The notes below the pieces were generated by a model. That model worked only from the letters and a program-made list of their open reading frames with translations. It did no database searches and was not told the origin of the DNA. 64,000 nt of DNA from Sporosarcina jeotgali (GTDB taxonomy: Bacteria > Bacillota > Bacilli > Bacillales_A > Planococcaceae). The position numbers and the translations under genes were made by a program. This document shows, in pieces, positions 38,424-46,010 of the stretch. Position 1 is the first letter of the stretch; each line of letters begins with the position of its first letter. Location: contig NZ_CP116341.1 in NCBI RefSeq assembly GCF_033304595.1, forward strand, positions 2,268,501 to 2,332,500. Reading direction: 5' to 3'.

Positions 38424-38858
38424 ATGAAGATTGCTTTAATAGCCCACGATGAAAAGAAAGACGAAATGGTTAACTTCACGATTGCCTATGAATCCATATT
38501 TGAAAACTTTACGCTTTACGCGACTGGAACTACCGGAAAACGAATTATGGAAGAAACGAATCTTCAAGTGAACCGTATGAATTCGGGACCGCTTGGCGGC
38601 GATCAGCAAATTGGTGCGATGATTGCTGAAGGAGAGCTCGATCTTATCCTGTTTTTCCGTGATCCACTGACTGCGCAGCCTCATGAACCGGACGTCAGTG
38701 CACTATTGCGCCTTTGCGACGTATACGGCATTCCGCTCGCAACGAACATTGCAACAGCTGAACTGCTCATCCGATCGATTGAAAAAGGCTATTTTCAATG
38801 GCGCGATACTGCCGATAAATACAAACAAAAGACGCTTGCCCGCTTTGACCGCGGATAA
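38424..38858 (+). CDS. mgsA: Methylglyoxal synthase
   Basis: Converts dihydroxyacetone phosphate to methylglyoxal and phosphate, relieving sugar-phosphate build-up. The 144 residues show ALIAHDEKK at the N-terminus, phosphate-binding ATGTTGKR, the catalytic Asp in [14 protein letters not shown] and [16 protein letters not shown], all family hallmarks. AGGAGGCGCATACG precedes the ATG. In B. subtilis MgsA is inhibited by non-phosphorylated Crh; crh and hprK are both in this window. Confidence 0.97.
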   Translation: MKIALIAHDEKKDEMVNFTIAYESIFENFTLYATGTTGKRIMEETNLQVNRMNSGPLGGDQQIGAMIAEGELDLILFFRDPLTAQPHEPDVSALLRLCDVYGIPLATNIATAELLIRSIEKGYFQWRDTADKYKQKTLARFDRG

Positions 38859-38870
38859 GCGTCTTTTTTA
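38830..38870 (+). terminator. Terminator of mgsA
   Basis: GACGCTT...AAGCGTC hairpin overlapping the stop codon and followed by six Ts. Confidence 0.75.
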
Positions 38871-38873
38871 AAT

Positions 38874-39692
38874 TTACAGATACGTTTTAATGGCCCGCTG
38901 AAGCGTCCCCAGCGTTTTGGTGTCACCGTCTAATCGGATCCCGAGCGTTGCCATTTTGCGGACGACATCTGGACGCAGTCCCGTAATGACTGTCTGGCAC
39001 CCCATCAGTTTCGTGCTCTCAATGACTTTACTTAAATTATCTATGACCTCGTGTTCCATGTCTGAAATTCCAGATAGGTCGAGAATGAGCGTCTGAATGT
39101 GATGATTGCTAATTTCATTTAACACTTTTTCTTGGATTATAGTCGTTCTATAATAATCGAGCATTCCGATTAACGGCAATATACTCGTTGTTGGCGTGAT
39201 AGGAATAATCGGAACAGACAAGTTTTCCACAAGATTCTTTTGAGCTTTAATCTCCTGATCTTTGTAGGAAGAGTAACTGATGAAGAACTCATTCAAAAAA
39301 TGATCGAGGCGCGAATTGATTTTCTTCTCGAGAATGAAGAATTCGTTAAATGAAAACTCTTCTTTTTTCGTTTGTATGTACTCTTTTATAAAGTCCCATA
39401 GCGTACGGCGAATTGCAGAAACCCATTCCAATTTGAACGCAAGTGTTAGAGAATGTCTTGCCCACGCCACCCCTTCAACATTAGCAAAAGACTCCAGTTC
39501 ATCTTTCCTTGCTTCAATTACAAAGGCAACAAGTTTATGTGCATTTTCTATTAAGTCAATATTACCGATACGAAGTATTTCTTCAATTTTATCATTAACG
39601 GTTGCCGCCTGGATTAAGAGTTCGCGCTCAAACTCATCCTTATTGTCTATCATGAACTGTTTAACTCTTGGACTCACATGATCACTTGACAT
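38874..39692 (-). CDS. RsbR-like stressosome protein with STAS domain
   Basis: 272 residues. The helical N-terminal sensor-type domain (about 1-150, no cofactor motif seen) is followed by a STAS domain (about 155-272) with the RsbR-like SVPIIPITPTTSILPLIGMLD, LILDLSGISDMEHEVIDNL and VITGLRPDVVRKMATLGI. RsbR paralogues form stressosomes with RsbS and RsbT that control sigma-B. By my alignment from memory, the usual phosphorylated Thr positions (RsbRA Thr171 and Thr205) are Tyr and His here. No rsbS/rsbT is adjacent; it stands alone after GGAGGCAACAGC. Confidence 0.85.
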   Translation of the reverse strand: MSSDHVSPRVKQFMIDNKDEFERELLIQAATVNDKIEEILRIGNIDLIENAHKLVAFVIEARKDELESFANVEGVAWARHSLTLAFKLEWVSAIRRTLWDFIKEYIQTKKEEFSFNEFFILEKKINSRLDHFLNEFFISYSSYKDQEIKAQKNLVENLSVPIIPITPTTSILPLIGMLDYYRTTIIQEKVLNEISNHHIQTLILDLSGISDMEHEVIDNLSKVIESTKLMGCQTVITGLRPDVVRKMATLGIRLDGDTKTLGTLQRAIKTYL

Positions 39693-39784
39693 GCTGTTGC
39701 CTCCTTCATTGACTTAAATTACATAAACAATTTTATTCTTTCCCGTTTTCTGCATATTAAAACCTATTCCATGGATTTTGCATC

Positions 39785-39826
39785 AAAAGCAAAACCGGCG
39801 ATCCTCTATTTGAGATGCCGGTTTTG
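39785..39826 (-). terminator. Terminator of the enoyl-CoA hydratase gene
   Basis: AAACCGGC...GCCGGTTT stem, followed by a T-rich stretch on the minus strand just after the stop at 39832. Confidence 0.8.
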
Positions 39827-39831
39827 TTCGA

Positions 39832-40611
39832 TTAGTTCCCCGTAAATTGCGGGTGTCGTTTCTCGACAAAAGCTCGGATGCCTTCTAAATGATCAGTCGT
39901 GTTTCGCATCGCTACTTGAGATTCACTTTCCAATTGCAATACGTGCTCGAGCTCTGTGCGTTTACTTTCATGCAAAATTCTTTTAGACGCAATCATTGCT
40001 GTTATCGGTGATCTGAGCAACCCATGAGCAAGCTGAGTTGCAGCTTCCTCAGAGTGTCCGCTTGGAACGAGTTCATCGACAAGTCCAGCTGCTTTTGCTG
40101 TCTTTCCGTCTATGACTTCCCCGCCCCAAATCATCTTCTTAGCATTGGTTGTGCCAATACGTTCTTTCAAGAAGAAATGTCCGCCGCCGTCCGGTACGAG
40201 TCCGATGCCAATAAAGTTCATCGCCAGTTTGCTGTCTTCCTCAGCAACCAGAACGTCACAGCCAAGTGCCAGACTGAATCCAAGTCCTGCAGCTGAACCA
40301 TGGATAGCAGCTATTGTAATTTGCGGCAGCAAGTAGAGTGTCTTCGCCAGGCGCGTAATATGCTGCATGACGGCGCCCATATCCATCGGTGACTCGGGAT
40401 CGATCATCTTTTTAATGTCACCGCCTGCTGAAAACGTCCGGCCCGCTCCTTTAATAAGCAGCACCTGAATTGCACGATCCCCATTCAGCTCTTCGAATGC
40501 ATCCGCCAGCTCTTTCATCATCACATCGTCCATCGCATTCATGGAGTTCGGCCGATTCAGTGTCAGTGTTGCAATTCTGTCGTCCTTCTTAAGTTCTATT
40601 GTTTGATACAT
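39832..40611 (-). CDS. Enoyl-CoA hydratase/isomerase family protein
   Basis: A 259-residue crotonase-fold protein with the oxyanion-hole segments FSAGGDIKKM and AIHGSAAGLGFSLALGCD, FIGIGLVPDGGG, and ending EKRHPQFTGN. The position corresponding to one catalytic Glu reads IGLVPDGGG (Asp-Gly), so hydratase activity is not certain and an isomerase role is possible. The frame opens at 40668; AAAGGGGAG before the ATG at 40611 defines the start. Single-gene unit. Confidence 0.9.
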   Translation of the reverse strand: MYQTIELKKDDRIATLTLNRPNSMNAMDDVMMKELADAFEELNGDRAIQVLLIKGAGRTFSAGGDIKKMIDPESPMDMGAVMQHITRLAKTLYLLPQITIAAIHGSAAGLGFSLALGCDVLVAEEDSKLAMNFIGIGLVPDGGGHFFLKERIGTTNAKKMIWGGEVIDGKTAKAAGLVDELVPSGHSEEAATQLAHGLLRSPITAMIASKRILHESKRTELEHVLQLESESQVAMRNTTDHLEGIRAFVEKRHPQFTGN

Positions 40612-40699
40612 AAAAACTCCCCTTTTCCCTATTAGATTAACTGCTTGCAAAAATGAATAACCATTCATTACCTAATTCGGGGTAAAGGTGAAAAGTCCT

Positions 40700-42205
40700 T
40701 TATTTTGAAACGGGTTGCGGAAAGATTTCATCCAGCAGCTCTAATTTTCTTTCGATCGATTCTTGGTATGACAATATATAAGCGGCTGGATCTTTTGGAT
40801 TGTGGAATTGTGTAATCCGGCCAGTCTTCGGATCCCGGAACTTGCTAGAAGCACCGCACCCAATACCGATAATGGTCTGCACTTCTTCCATAATCATTAT
40901 ATTGTAGATGCTTTCCTCGCCTGGCTTTGAATACCCGACATTCTCAAGATTTCCGAGAATATTTTTCTGGCGATATAAGTAATACGGGACATATCCATTT
41001 GCTTTGGTCCACTCTTCACCGAGCTTCATCATTTGCTCAGCAGTCGGGCGATCCGCCACCTCATATTTCTTTTTGTTTCTTGTCATTTCAGAGGCACGTT
41101 TAAACGAAAGCGTATGGATTGTTAAGGATTCCGGCTGAAGCTTTTCAGTTTCCTGAAGCGAGTGACTGAACTCTTCAACACCTTCGTTTGGCAGTCCGAT
41201 GATTAAATCCATATTAATGTTGTTCATGCCCATAGAACGGGATAGCTTAAATTTATCAATCGTCTCTTGAACGGTATGATGACGCCCGATTGCTTTCAGT
41301 GTTTCGTCCGTATACGATTGCGGATTCACACTTATGCGGTCGATGCCAAATTTTTTAAGCACATCAATTTTTGCGGGAGTGATGGTATCCGGACGTCCTG
41401 CTTCGACCGTCACCTCTCTCACGTCTTTCATGAATGGGAATGACTCAACCATCACTTGATACAACGCATCCATTTCTTCAGCTTCAATCGAAGTCGGGGT
41501 GCCTCCCCCAAAATAGATGGTCGTCACTTTAACATTCCGTTCAGTCAGCCATTCTCCCAGCTGCCGAATTTCTTCATGCAAGCCATCTAAAAATGTTTCG
41601 ACACGACCGCTTTTCCGATGAATTGCATACGCCGGAAACGTACAGTACGCACATTTAGTCGGACAAAAAGGAATTCCAATATAAATACTTACTTCTTCTT
41701 GAACACGGTATAGATCAGGTACAGCCGTCAGTTGTACGTCTGCAATCGTTTCAAGCAAGTCCACTTTTCTCGCTGACACACGGTGTTTGTCCATTAACAG
41801 CTTTTTAACCGACTCGGCGCTATGACCTTCCTGGCGATATTTATGGTAAAGTTTCGTCGGACGAATGCCCGTCAATATGCCCCACTCCTGGTTCATCCCC
41901 GTATAGGATTCCAGAACTTCCAATAATACATGTGAATAGAGCCGTTTCCATTGCCGGTTCTGTTCTTTCTCATTGCCGCCTTCAGATATCTCTCTGAACT
42001 CCGCATGATAGGTCTTTTCTTGAACCGTCAGTTCCGCTGTAACGACAAACTGGTCACCTTCCTGACGTTCTTGGAATCGTAAATCAAGATCACCTGTTTC
42101 TTCTTTCTTGCTAATTTTAGTTTCTTCAAAAAACAAATTTGCCAGGTGGATGAACATCCGTACCCAGTCTTCTTTAAAATCGCCGTGAAGCGCGATAGTT
42201 TGCAT
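40700..42205 (-). CDS. hemZ: Coproporphyrinogen dehydrogenase-like radical SAM protein HemZ
   Basis: 501 residues: an N-terminal ~150-residue HemZ-specific region, then a radical SAM core with the Fe-S motif FCPTKCAYCTFPAY, the SAM-binding FGGGTPTSIEAEEM and NMDLIIGLPNEG, and a HemN-like C-terminus. In B. subtilis HemZ is associated with oxygen-independent haem synthesis, although the active route in Firmicutes is the coproporphyrin pathway, so its exact substrate is uncertain. The Shine-Dalgarno before the ATG is weak (GAGAAAG). Confidence 0.92.
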   Translation of the reverse strand: MQTIALHGDFKEDWVRMFIHLANLFFEETKISKKEETGDLDLRFQERQEGDQFVVTAELTVQEKTYHAEFREISEGGNEKEQNRQWKRLYSHVLLEVLESYTGMNQEWGILTGIRPTKLYHKYRQEGHSAESVKKLLMDKHRVSARKVDLLETIADVQLTAVPDLYRVQEEVSIYIGIPFCPTKCAYCTFPAYAIHRKSGRVETFLDGLHEEIRQLGEWLTERNVKVTTIYFGGGTPTSIEAEEMDALYQVMVESFPFMKDVREVTVEAGRPDTITPAKIDVLKKFGIDRISVNPQSYTDETLKAIGRHHTVQETIDKFKLSRSMGMNNINMDLIIGLPNEGVEEFSHSLQETEKLQPESLTIHTLSFKRASEMTRNKKKYEVADRPTAEQMMKLGEEWTKANGYVPYYLYRQKNILGNLENVGYSKPGEESIYNIMIMEEVQTIIGIGCGASSKFRDPKTGRITQFHNPKDPAAYILSYQESIERKLELLDEIFPQPVSK

Positions 42206-42274
42206 AGCTCGCCCAACTTTCTCATGGATCTAGATGATCCGATTGTCTGTGATACTCAGTATAACAAACCCGCA

Positions 42275-42306
42275 AAAGAAAAAACCAGCCGCACTGGGCT
42301 GGTTTG
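42275..42306 (-). terminator. Terminator of yheB-yheA
   Basis: AAACCAGCC/GGCTGGTTT stem followed by TTTTTCTTTTG on the minus strand. Confidence 0.85.
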
Positions 42307-42309
42307 GTG

Positions 42310-42660
42310 TCAATTCATTGTCTCGTACAGTTCTTGAACCGGTTTCATCAAAACCCGGTTAATTTCTTCGATGACTCCGCTTAGCTTCATTTCAGCTTCT
42401 AGCATTGCCATGATTTTTGGATTTTGCTGTGAAAGCTGAGCTGTTTTTTGAGCATGCTCCAGTTCGTCCGGCTGAATTTCTTCGCCTGCCATTTGTTTTT
42501 GCTGCAGTGTCACTTGAATTTCACGGAAGTTACGGAACATTTCCAAGGCTTCAGAATCCGCCTTTACGTTTTCAATCGCCTCTTTAACTGCTAAAAATTC
42601 ATCTGTCGTGCGCAGTGATCCTTCTAACTTATTGATGTCATCATAAATATTAACTGCCAT
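42310..42660 (-). CDS. yheA: YheA/YlbF/YmcA family protein (UPF0342)
   Basis: A 116-residue helical protein MAVNIYDDINKLEGSLRTT...LQQKQMAGEEIQPDELEHAQ that matches, from memory, B. subtilis YheA over its length. Relatives YlbF and YmcA form the Y-complex that modulates RNase Y, but YheA itself is not a known member. AGGGGGAATTTGAC precedes the ATG. It is 12 bases after yheB, ending an operon. Confidence 0.92.
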   Translation of the reverse strand: MAVNIYDDINKLEGSLRTTDEFLAVKEAIENVKADSEALEMFRNFREIQVTLQQKQMAGEEIQPDELEHAQKTAQLSQQNPKIMAMLEAEMKLSGVIEEINRVLMKPVQELYETMN

Positions 42661-42672
42661 GTCAAATTCCCC

Positions 42673-43821
42673 CTAAGTAAGATTTGTAAAGTATACAATG
42701 AGTCCTTGCACAATTCCAATCATACCACCTAATAGTGCCCCAAGGACGGTAATCATTTTAAATTCACGCTTTGAGATGCCAAGAACGAGATCTTCCAGTA
42801 CTGAAACTGGGAATGTATCGACTTGTTCTTTCACGATCTGATCCAATTTCAATCGTTTCAAAGATTGTTCCAGTTGAATCTCAGCTTGTGTAAATGCGAA
42901 CTCAATGACTTTTGGAGTCAAGTTGACTGCAGTCCATTCAGCACCTGCCGGCCAATAATCGTGAATCGGTTTTGCGAGTCGATTAGCGACATCCAATTCT
43001 TTTAAGAGATAGTTTCGCAGCGAAATGCCAAGTCCATCCCAGTCAAATCCGCCCGCCAGTTCTTCCATCGGACGCTGCTTCAACTTGGTCCACTCTTTCG
43101 TCAGCATCGTTTCAATGAGTTGCGCAGTTCCCGGAGCGGAAATGAATTTCTTCGCTTCCCGCTGGACTTTTTCGACGAGTGAATTCGAATCTCCGAAAAA
43201 CATTTTGACCATTCCGCCAAGTGTTCCTTTAGACTCGAGGAAATCTGTTATCAATCGTTGAAACATGACTTTTCCTTCATAAGAATCTACAAATTGATCC
43301 GCCCGGGTCAATACATAAGAAGTTACGGCCGGAATATGTGTTTCTGCTTCGAGCAGCCACTTTTCAGGAACTTTTTCTTCCACAGTTCCTGATAGAATTG
43401 CTTGTTTTGCTGCGTCAAATCGAGCGTCAATGAGCGCACTTGTTTTCCGTTCCAGAACAAGCTCCAAATCTGAAACCCCTGCCAGTTCAAGCCATTCAGC
43501 GATCGTTCTCTCCGAATTGAAAATTTCTTTCTCCAATCGGCTTTGAACGAATTGTTCCGCTTTAGCTGCCATGTCAGGCGTCAACAGACGCTTTCGAAAA
43601 GTATCCGGTGTGAGTAAATAATTCGTTACAGTACGGCCGAGCTGTACTGCAAGTTCATCACGTCGTTTCGGGATAAGTCCCGGGGTAAATGGAATCCGCC
43701 AACTGCCGATATATTTTGCCTCGTGAGGTCGAAATAACATCTTAATAGCTAAGTGGTTCGTGAAGCCCCCGATTACTGCTCCGATGAGTGCCATGAACAA
43801 AATAATCCATATAAATTCCAA
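42673..43821 (-). CDS. yheB: DUF445 membrane protein YheB
   Basis: 382 residues with an N-terminal helix followed by the DUF445 hallmark GGFTNHLAIKMLFRPH...FTPGLIPKRRDELAVQLG, a long amphipathic middle region and a C-terminal helix (VLGALLGGMIGIVQGLIVYF). Function unknown; the family is related to proteins of the spore/outer membrane contact type. The frame opens at 43872, but AAAGGTG six bases before TTG at 43821 gives the family-like N-terminus MEFIWIILFMALIGAVIGG. Confidence 0.9.
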   Translation of the reverse strand: MEFIWIILFMALIGAVIGGFTNHLAIKMLFRPHEAKYIGSWRIPFTPGLIPKRRDELAVQLGRTVTNYLLTPDTFRKRLLTPDMAAKAEQFVQSRLEKEIFNSERTIAEWLELAGVSDLELVLERKTSALIDARFDAAKQAILSGTVEEKVPEKWLLEAETHIPAVTSYVLTRADQFVDSYEGKVMFQRLITDFLESKGTLGGMVKMFFGDSNSLVEKVQREAKKFISAPGTAQLIETMLTKEWTKLKQRPMEELAGGFDWDGLGISLRNYLLKELDVANRLAKPIHDYWPAGAEWTAVNLTPKVIEFAFTQAEIQLEQSLKRLKLDQIVKEQVDTFPVSVLEDLVLGISKREFKMITVLGALLGGMIGIVQGLIVYFTNLT

Positions 43822-43986
43822 TCGCTTCACCTTTTCCTGTTCGATTTCTTTCATCTTATAACAGAACAGCATGCTTCACCAACTAATTAGGCTGTCAGTT
43901 GTGTATAGTTATTCGGCTGATTTTGTTTTGAAAATCCAGTATGATGAACAGTAGATACGTGAAACGATGAACGAAAGGATGATTCC

Positions 43987-44772
43987 ATGGAACGAACAGT
44001 ACAAGATGCACTCGGCAGATCTGTCACCTACACCTATCCGCCGAAACGAATTATTTCCTTATGTCCCGGTATCACTGACACCTTATTTGCGTTAGATTTG
44101 CAAGATGAAATCGTGGGAAGAACACGTTTTTGCATTCATCCCTCTCCAGCGGTATTGGACGTTAAAGCCGTTGCCGGCACAAAGGACATTAAAATGGACG
44201 CAATCTTGCAGCTCAAACCGGACCTGATTATTGCCGAGAAAGAAGAAAATACAAAGGAAATCGTCGAAGCGCTTGAGCAGCACCTCCCAGTTTACGTTGC
44301 AGAAGTACAATGCGTGCAAGAGGCGTATACTATGATTGAAAATATTGGGGATGTCACCAATCGCCGACTTGAAGCCGAGAGCTTGAACTCTGCGATTCAG
44401 GAGGGATTTAAGTCTCTTCAAGGATTGACCTCAGGCAGTGCAGTGTATGTCATTTGGAAAAAGCCATATATGGCCGCTGGCCGCACAACCTATATCGATT
44501 CACTGCTTGAAACGCTTGGATTTACGAATCCAATCACCGAATTTCCTGGAAGGTACCCAGAACTTACGACTCATGATTTCCAATCAGTAAACCCCGACTT
44601 GGTACTTTTAGCTTCTGAACCATATCCTTTCAAAGAAAAGCATATCCCTGAATTTCAGGAGATGCTGCCAAATGCGACAATTTTACCGATTGACGGGGAG
44701 ATGTTTTGGTATGGGCCAAGAATGATTGAAGCTGCCGCTTACTTCAAGAAACGGCTTAGTGAAGCGTTTTGA
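43987..44772 (+). CDS. BtuF-like substrate-binding protein lacking a signal peptide
   Basis: A 261-residue helical-backbone metal-receptor fold (cobalamin/siderophore-binding type III). RIISLCPGITDTLFALDL opens the first lobe; KPDLIIAEKEENT, TYIDSLLETLGFTNP, VNPDLVLLASEPYPF and FWYGPRMIEAAAYF follow. It starts directly with MERTVQDALGRSVTYTYPPK, with no signal peptide or lipobox, so it is predicted to be cytoplasmic. No permease or ATPase gene is adjacent. The start is supported by AAAGGATGATTCC. The ligand is unknown; its relation to cobalamin is inferred from fold only. Confidence 0.85.
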   Translation: MERTVQDALGRSVTYTYPPKRIISLCPGITDTLFALDLQDEIVGRTRFCIHPSPAVLDVKAVAGTKDIKMDAILQLKPDLIIAEKEENTKEIVEALEQHLPVYVAEVQCVQEAYTMIENIGDVTNRRLEAESLNSAIQEGFKSLQGLTSGSAVYVIWKKPYMAAGRTTYIDSLLETLGFTNPITEFPGRYPELTTHDFQSVNPDLVLLASEPYPFKEKHIPEFQEMLPNATILPIDGEMFWYGPRMIEAAAYFKKRLSEAF

Positions 44773-44825
44773 TGAAGCCGAAAAAACTTTTCTAATTTTC
44801 CCATTAATTACTACATGGCAATATA

Positions 44826-44854
44826 TTTACACAAATCGCGTTTAGTGCTATAGT
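44826..44854 (+). promoter_or_regulatory. Sigma-A promoter in front of a gene-less stretch
   Basis: TTTACA (44826-44831), 17-base spacer, TATAGT (44849-44854). No gene with a ribosome-binding site follows on this strand before the hairpin at 45026-45063. Confidence 0.6.
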
Positions 44855-44860
44855 TGTCCT

Positions 44861-45063
44861 ATCGACATACCTTTTATCATGGTAACTGAAATTCCGACAG
44901 GGCTTTTAGTAACGAACTCTTCTGTTTCCATTGATACTCTGTCGAATGACATTTTGACAGTGCGCTGTCTTTCAAACTTTGCATTTCTGATTGGCCTCAG
45001 GAATTCATTTAGCATCATATACATACAAAACCACCTTCCGCATTTTTGCGAAGGGTGGTTTTG
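44861..45063 (+). ncRNA. Candidate small RNA (~200 nt) between a promoter and a terminator
   Basis: The stretch starts at a well-formed promoter (44826-44854) and ends at a strong hairpin with a GGTTTTGT tail. Inside, GACAG-TGCG-CTGTC (44956-44969) forms a tight hairpin. A 44879-45136 open frame exists, but it has no Shine-Dalgarno and runs through the terminator into antisense of the ferritin-like gene. Family not recognised. It could also be an untranslated remnant or an antisense regulator of the convergent gene. Confidence 0.35.
45026..45063. terminator. Bidirectional terminator
   Basis: AAAACCACC...GGTGGTTTT stem with an inner CGC/GCG pairing. It serves the ferritin-like gene on the minus strand and the candidate RNA on the plus strand. 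Confidence 0.8.
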
Positions 45064-45068
45064 TCAGT

Positions 45069-45461
45069 TTAAGGGAGCGCATTATAAATGGTGGACATCC
45101 GGATTGCGTGCTCCATTTCATCATGAAGTGCGATGAACAAAGGATTGTATGCTTCTTCAATAGGAATTGTTAACAACATTTCTTTATACGTTTCAATGTC
45201 CTCTAATTCATCTGCAAGGGCTTTTTGTACACATTGTTTTGCGTCATAGCATGGCACTGGACGCTTCGGATTAGGAACAAACGAACCTGTCAGCATATAA
45301 TGGAGCTGTTGGAACATTTCGTAATGACTTTTCTCGTCTTCGTATGCATGCTGGACAAAGTCTTTCCACATCGGTTCTTTTAATTGATCATGCAGCGACT
45401 TGTAAAAAAAGTAGGCACGGTATTCATCTTGAATGGCTTGTTTTAATTTTGAGACAAACAC
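45069..45461 (-). CDS. Ferritin-like domain protein
   Basis: A 130-residue four-helix-bundle protein with the spacing of di-iron ligands of rubrerythrin/ferritin-like domains: Glu in IQDEYRAYFFYKSL, ExxH in YEDEKSHYEMF, Glu in ALADELEDIETYKEM and a second ExxH in ALHDEMEHAIRM. There is no rubredoxin domain. An iron-dependent oxidase or storage role is likely; its substrate is unknown. GTG start with AGGAGGGCGAGAC. Confidence 0.85.
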   Translation of the reverse strand: MFVSKLKQAIQDEYRAYFFYKSLHDQLKEPMWKDFVQHAYEDEKSHYEMFQQLHYMLTGSFVPNPKRPVPCYDAKQCVQKALADELEDIETYKEMLLTIPIEEAYNPLFIALHDEMEHAIRMSTIYNALP

Positions 45462-45532
45462 GTCTCGCCCTCCTAAATAGTTTACTTCAACTATATGCAG
45501 GAATGAATTGAATCATGAAAGGGGTTAATCAT

Positions 45533-45736
45533 ATGTTACAGCATTTTAGAGTACAGCCGATGTTTGAAGGCGGTCAGCTGCCGGGATGGACGTTTTCATT
45601 CCAGCAGGGGGCTGAACGGTATACAGGCGATTATATGCCAGACGGGACCATTAAGTGGACAAATTCTGTCCCGAATGATGAAGAGTCCGTAAAAAAAATG
45701 GTACACGAGCTGATGACCTTTCACGTTTATGAATAA
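45533..45736 (+). CDS. YheE-like small protein (DUF5342 type)
   Basis: A 66-residue protein MLQHFRVQPMFEGGQLPGWT...KKMVHELMTFHVYE. The QLPGW...F...YTG..Y..DG.I.W pattern and HELM.FHVYE end resemble B. subtilis YheE (from memory). Function unknown; no membrane segment. The ATG at 45533, with AAAGGGG ahead, is chosen over one at 45515 that overlaps that site. Location between yheB and bmrCD matches Bacillus gene order. Confidence 0.8.
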   Translation: MLQHFRVQPMFEGGQLPGWTFSFQQGAERYTGDYMPDGTIKWTNSVPNDEESVKKMVHELMTFHVYE

Positions 45737-45790
45737 CGAATTCTTTTTTGCACAGACTATCTGTATTAATTAACCTTGGAGGGAATGTGC

Positions 45791-45937
45791 ATGGAAGAAA
45801 AGACTCCTGAACAATTGGCAAAAGAAAAACAGCAATTGTTCGCAGAAAACCAAAAAACAGAAAATGTTTTTGAAGACAAAGACCGTATGACCGATGAGCA
45901 AAATGCGTGGAAAGAAACGCAGCCTAAGCGGATGTAG
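45791..45937 (+). CDS. Small hydrophilic Glu/Gln/Lys-rich protein, unknown
   Basis: I do not recognise this 48-residue product, MEEKTPEQLAKEKQQLFAEN...NAWKETQPKRM. It is strongly charged and helical with no hydrophobic core. GGAGGG seven bases before the ATG is a strong ribosome-binding site, and a terminator follows 26 bases after the stop, which supports a real gene. It follows the yheE-like gene by 54 bases, so the two may be cotranscribed. Confidence 0.65.
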   Translation: MEEKTPEQLAKEKQQLFAENQKTENVFEDKDRMTDEQNAWKETQPKRM

Positions 45938-45956
45938 CTGTCAGATTAATAGTGAC

Positions 45957-46010
45957 CAAAAAAGGACGATTCCTAGAGGTGTTCATACCCTTTTGGAATC
46001 GTCTTTTTTA
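45957..46010. terminator. Bidirectional terminator
   Basis: GGACGATTCC...GGAATCGTC(C) stem with A-run before and T-run after, between the convergent small gene and the MFS gene. Confidence 0.85.

Noticed and set aside
42310..42660. Calling yheA a member of the RNase Y-specificity complex
   Set aside because: It shares the YlbF/YmcA fold, but its sequence matches YheA, which is not known to belong to that complex.
44879..45136. 85-codon plus-strand open frame
   Set aside because: No Shine-Dalgarno, odd composition, passes through a terminator into antisense of the ferritin-like gene.
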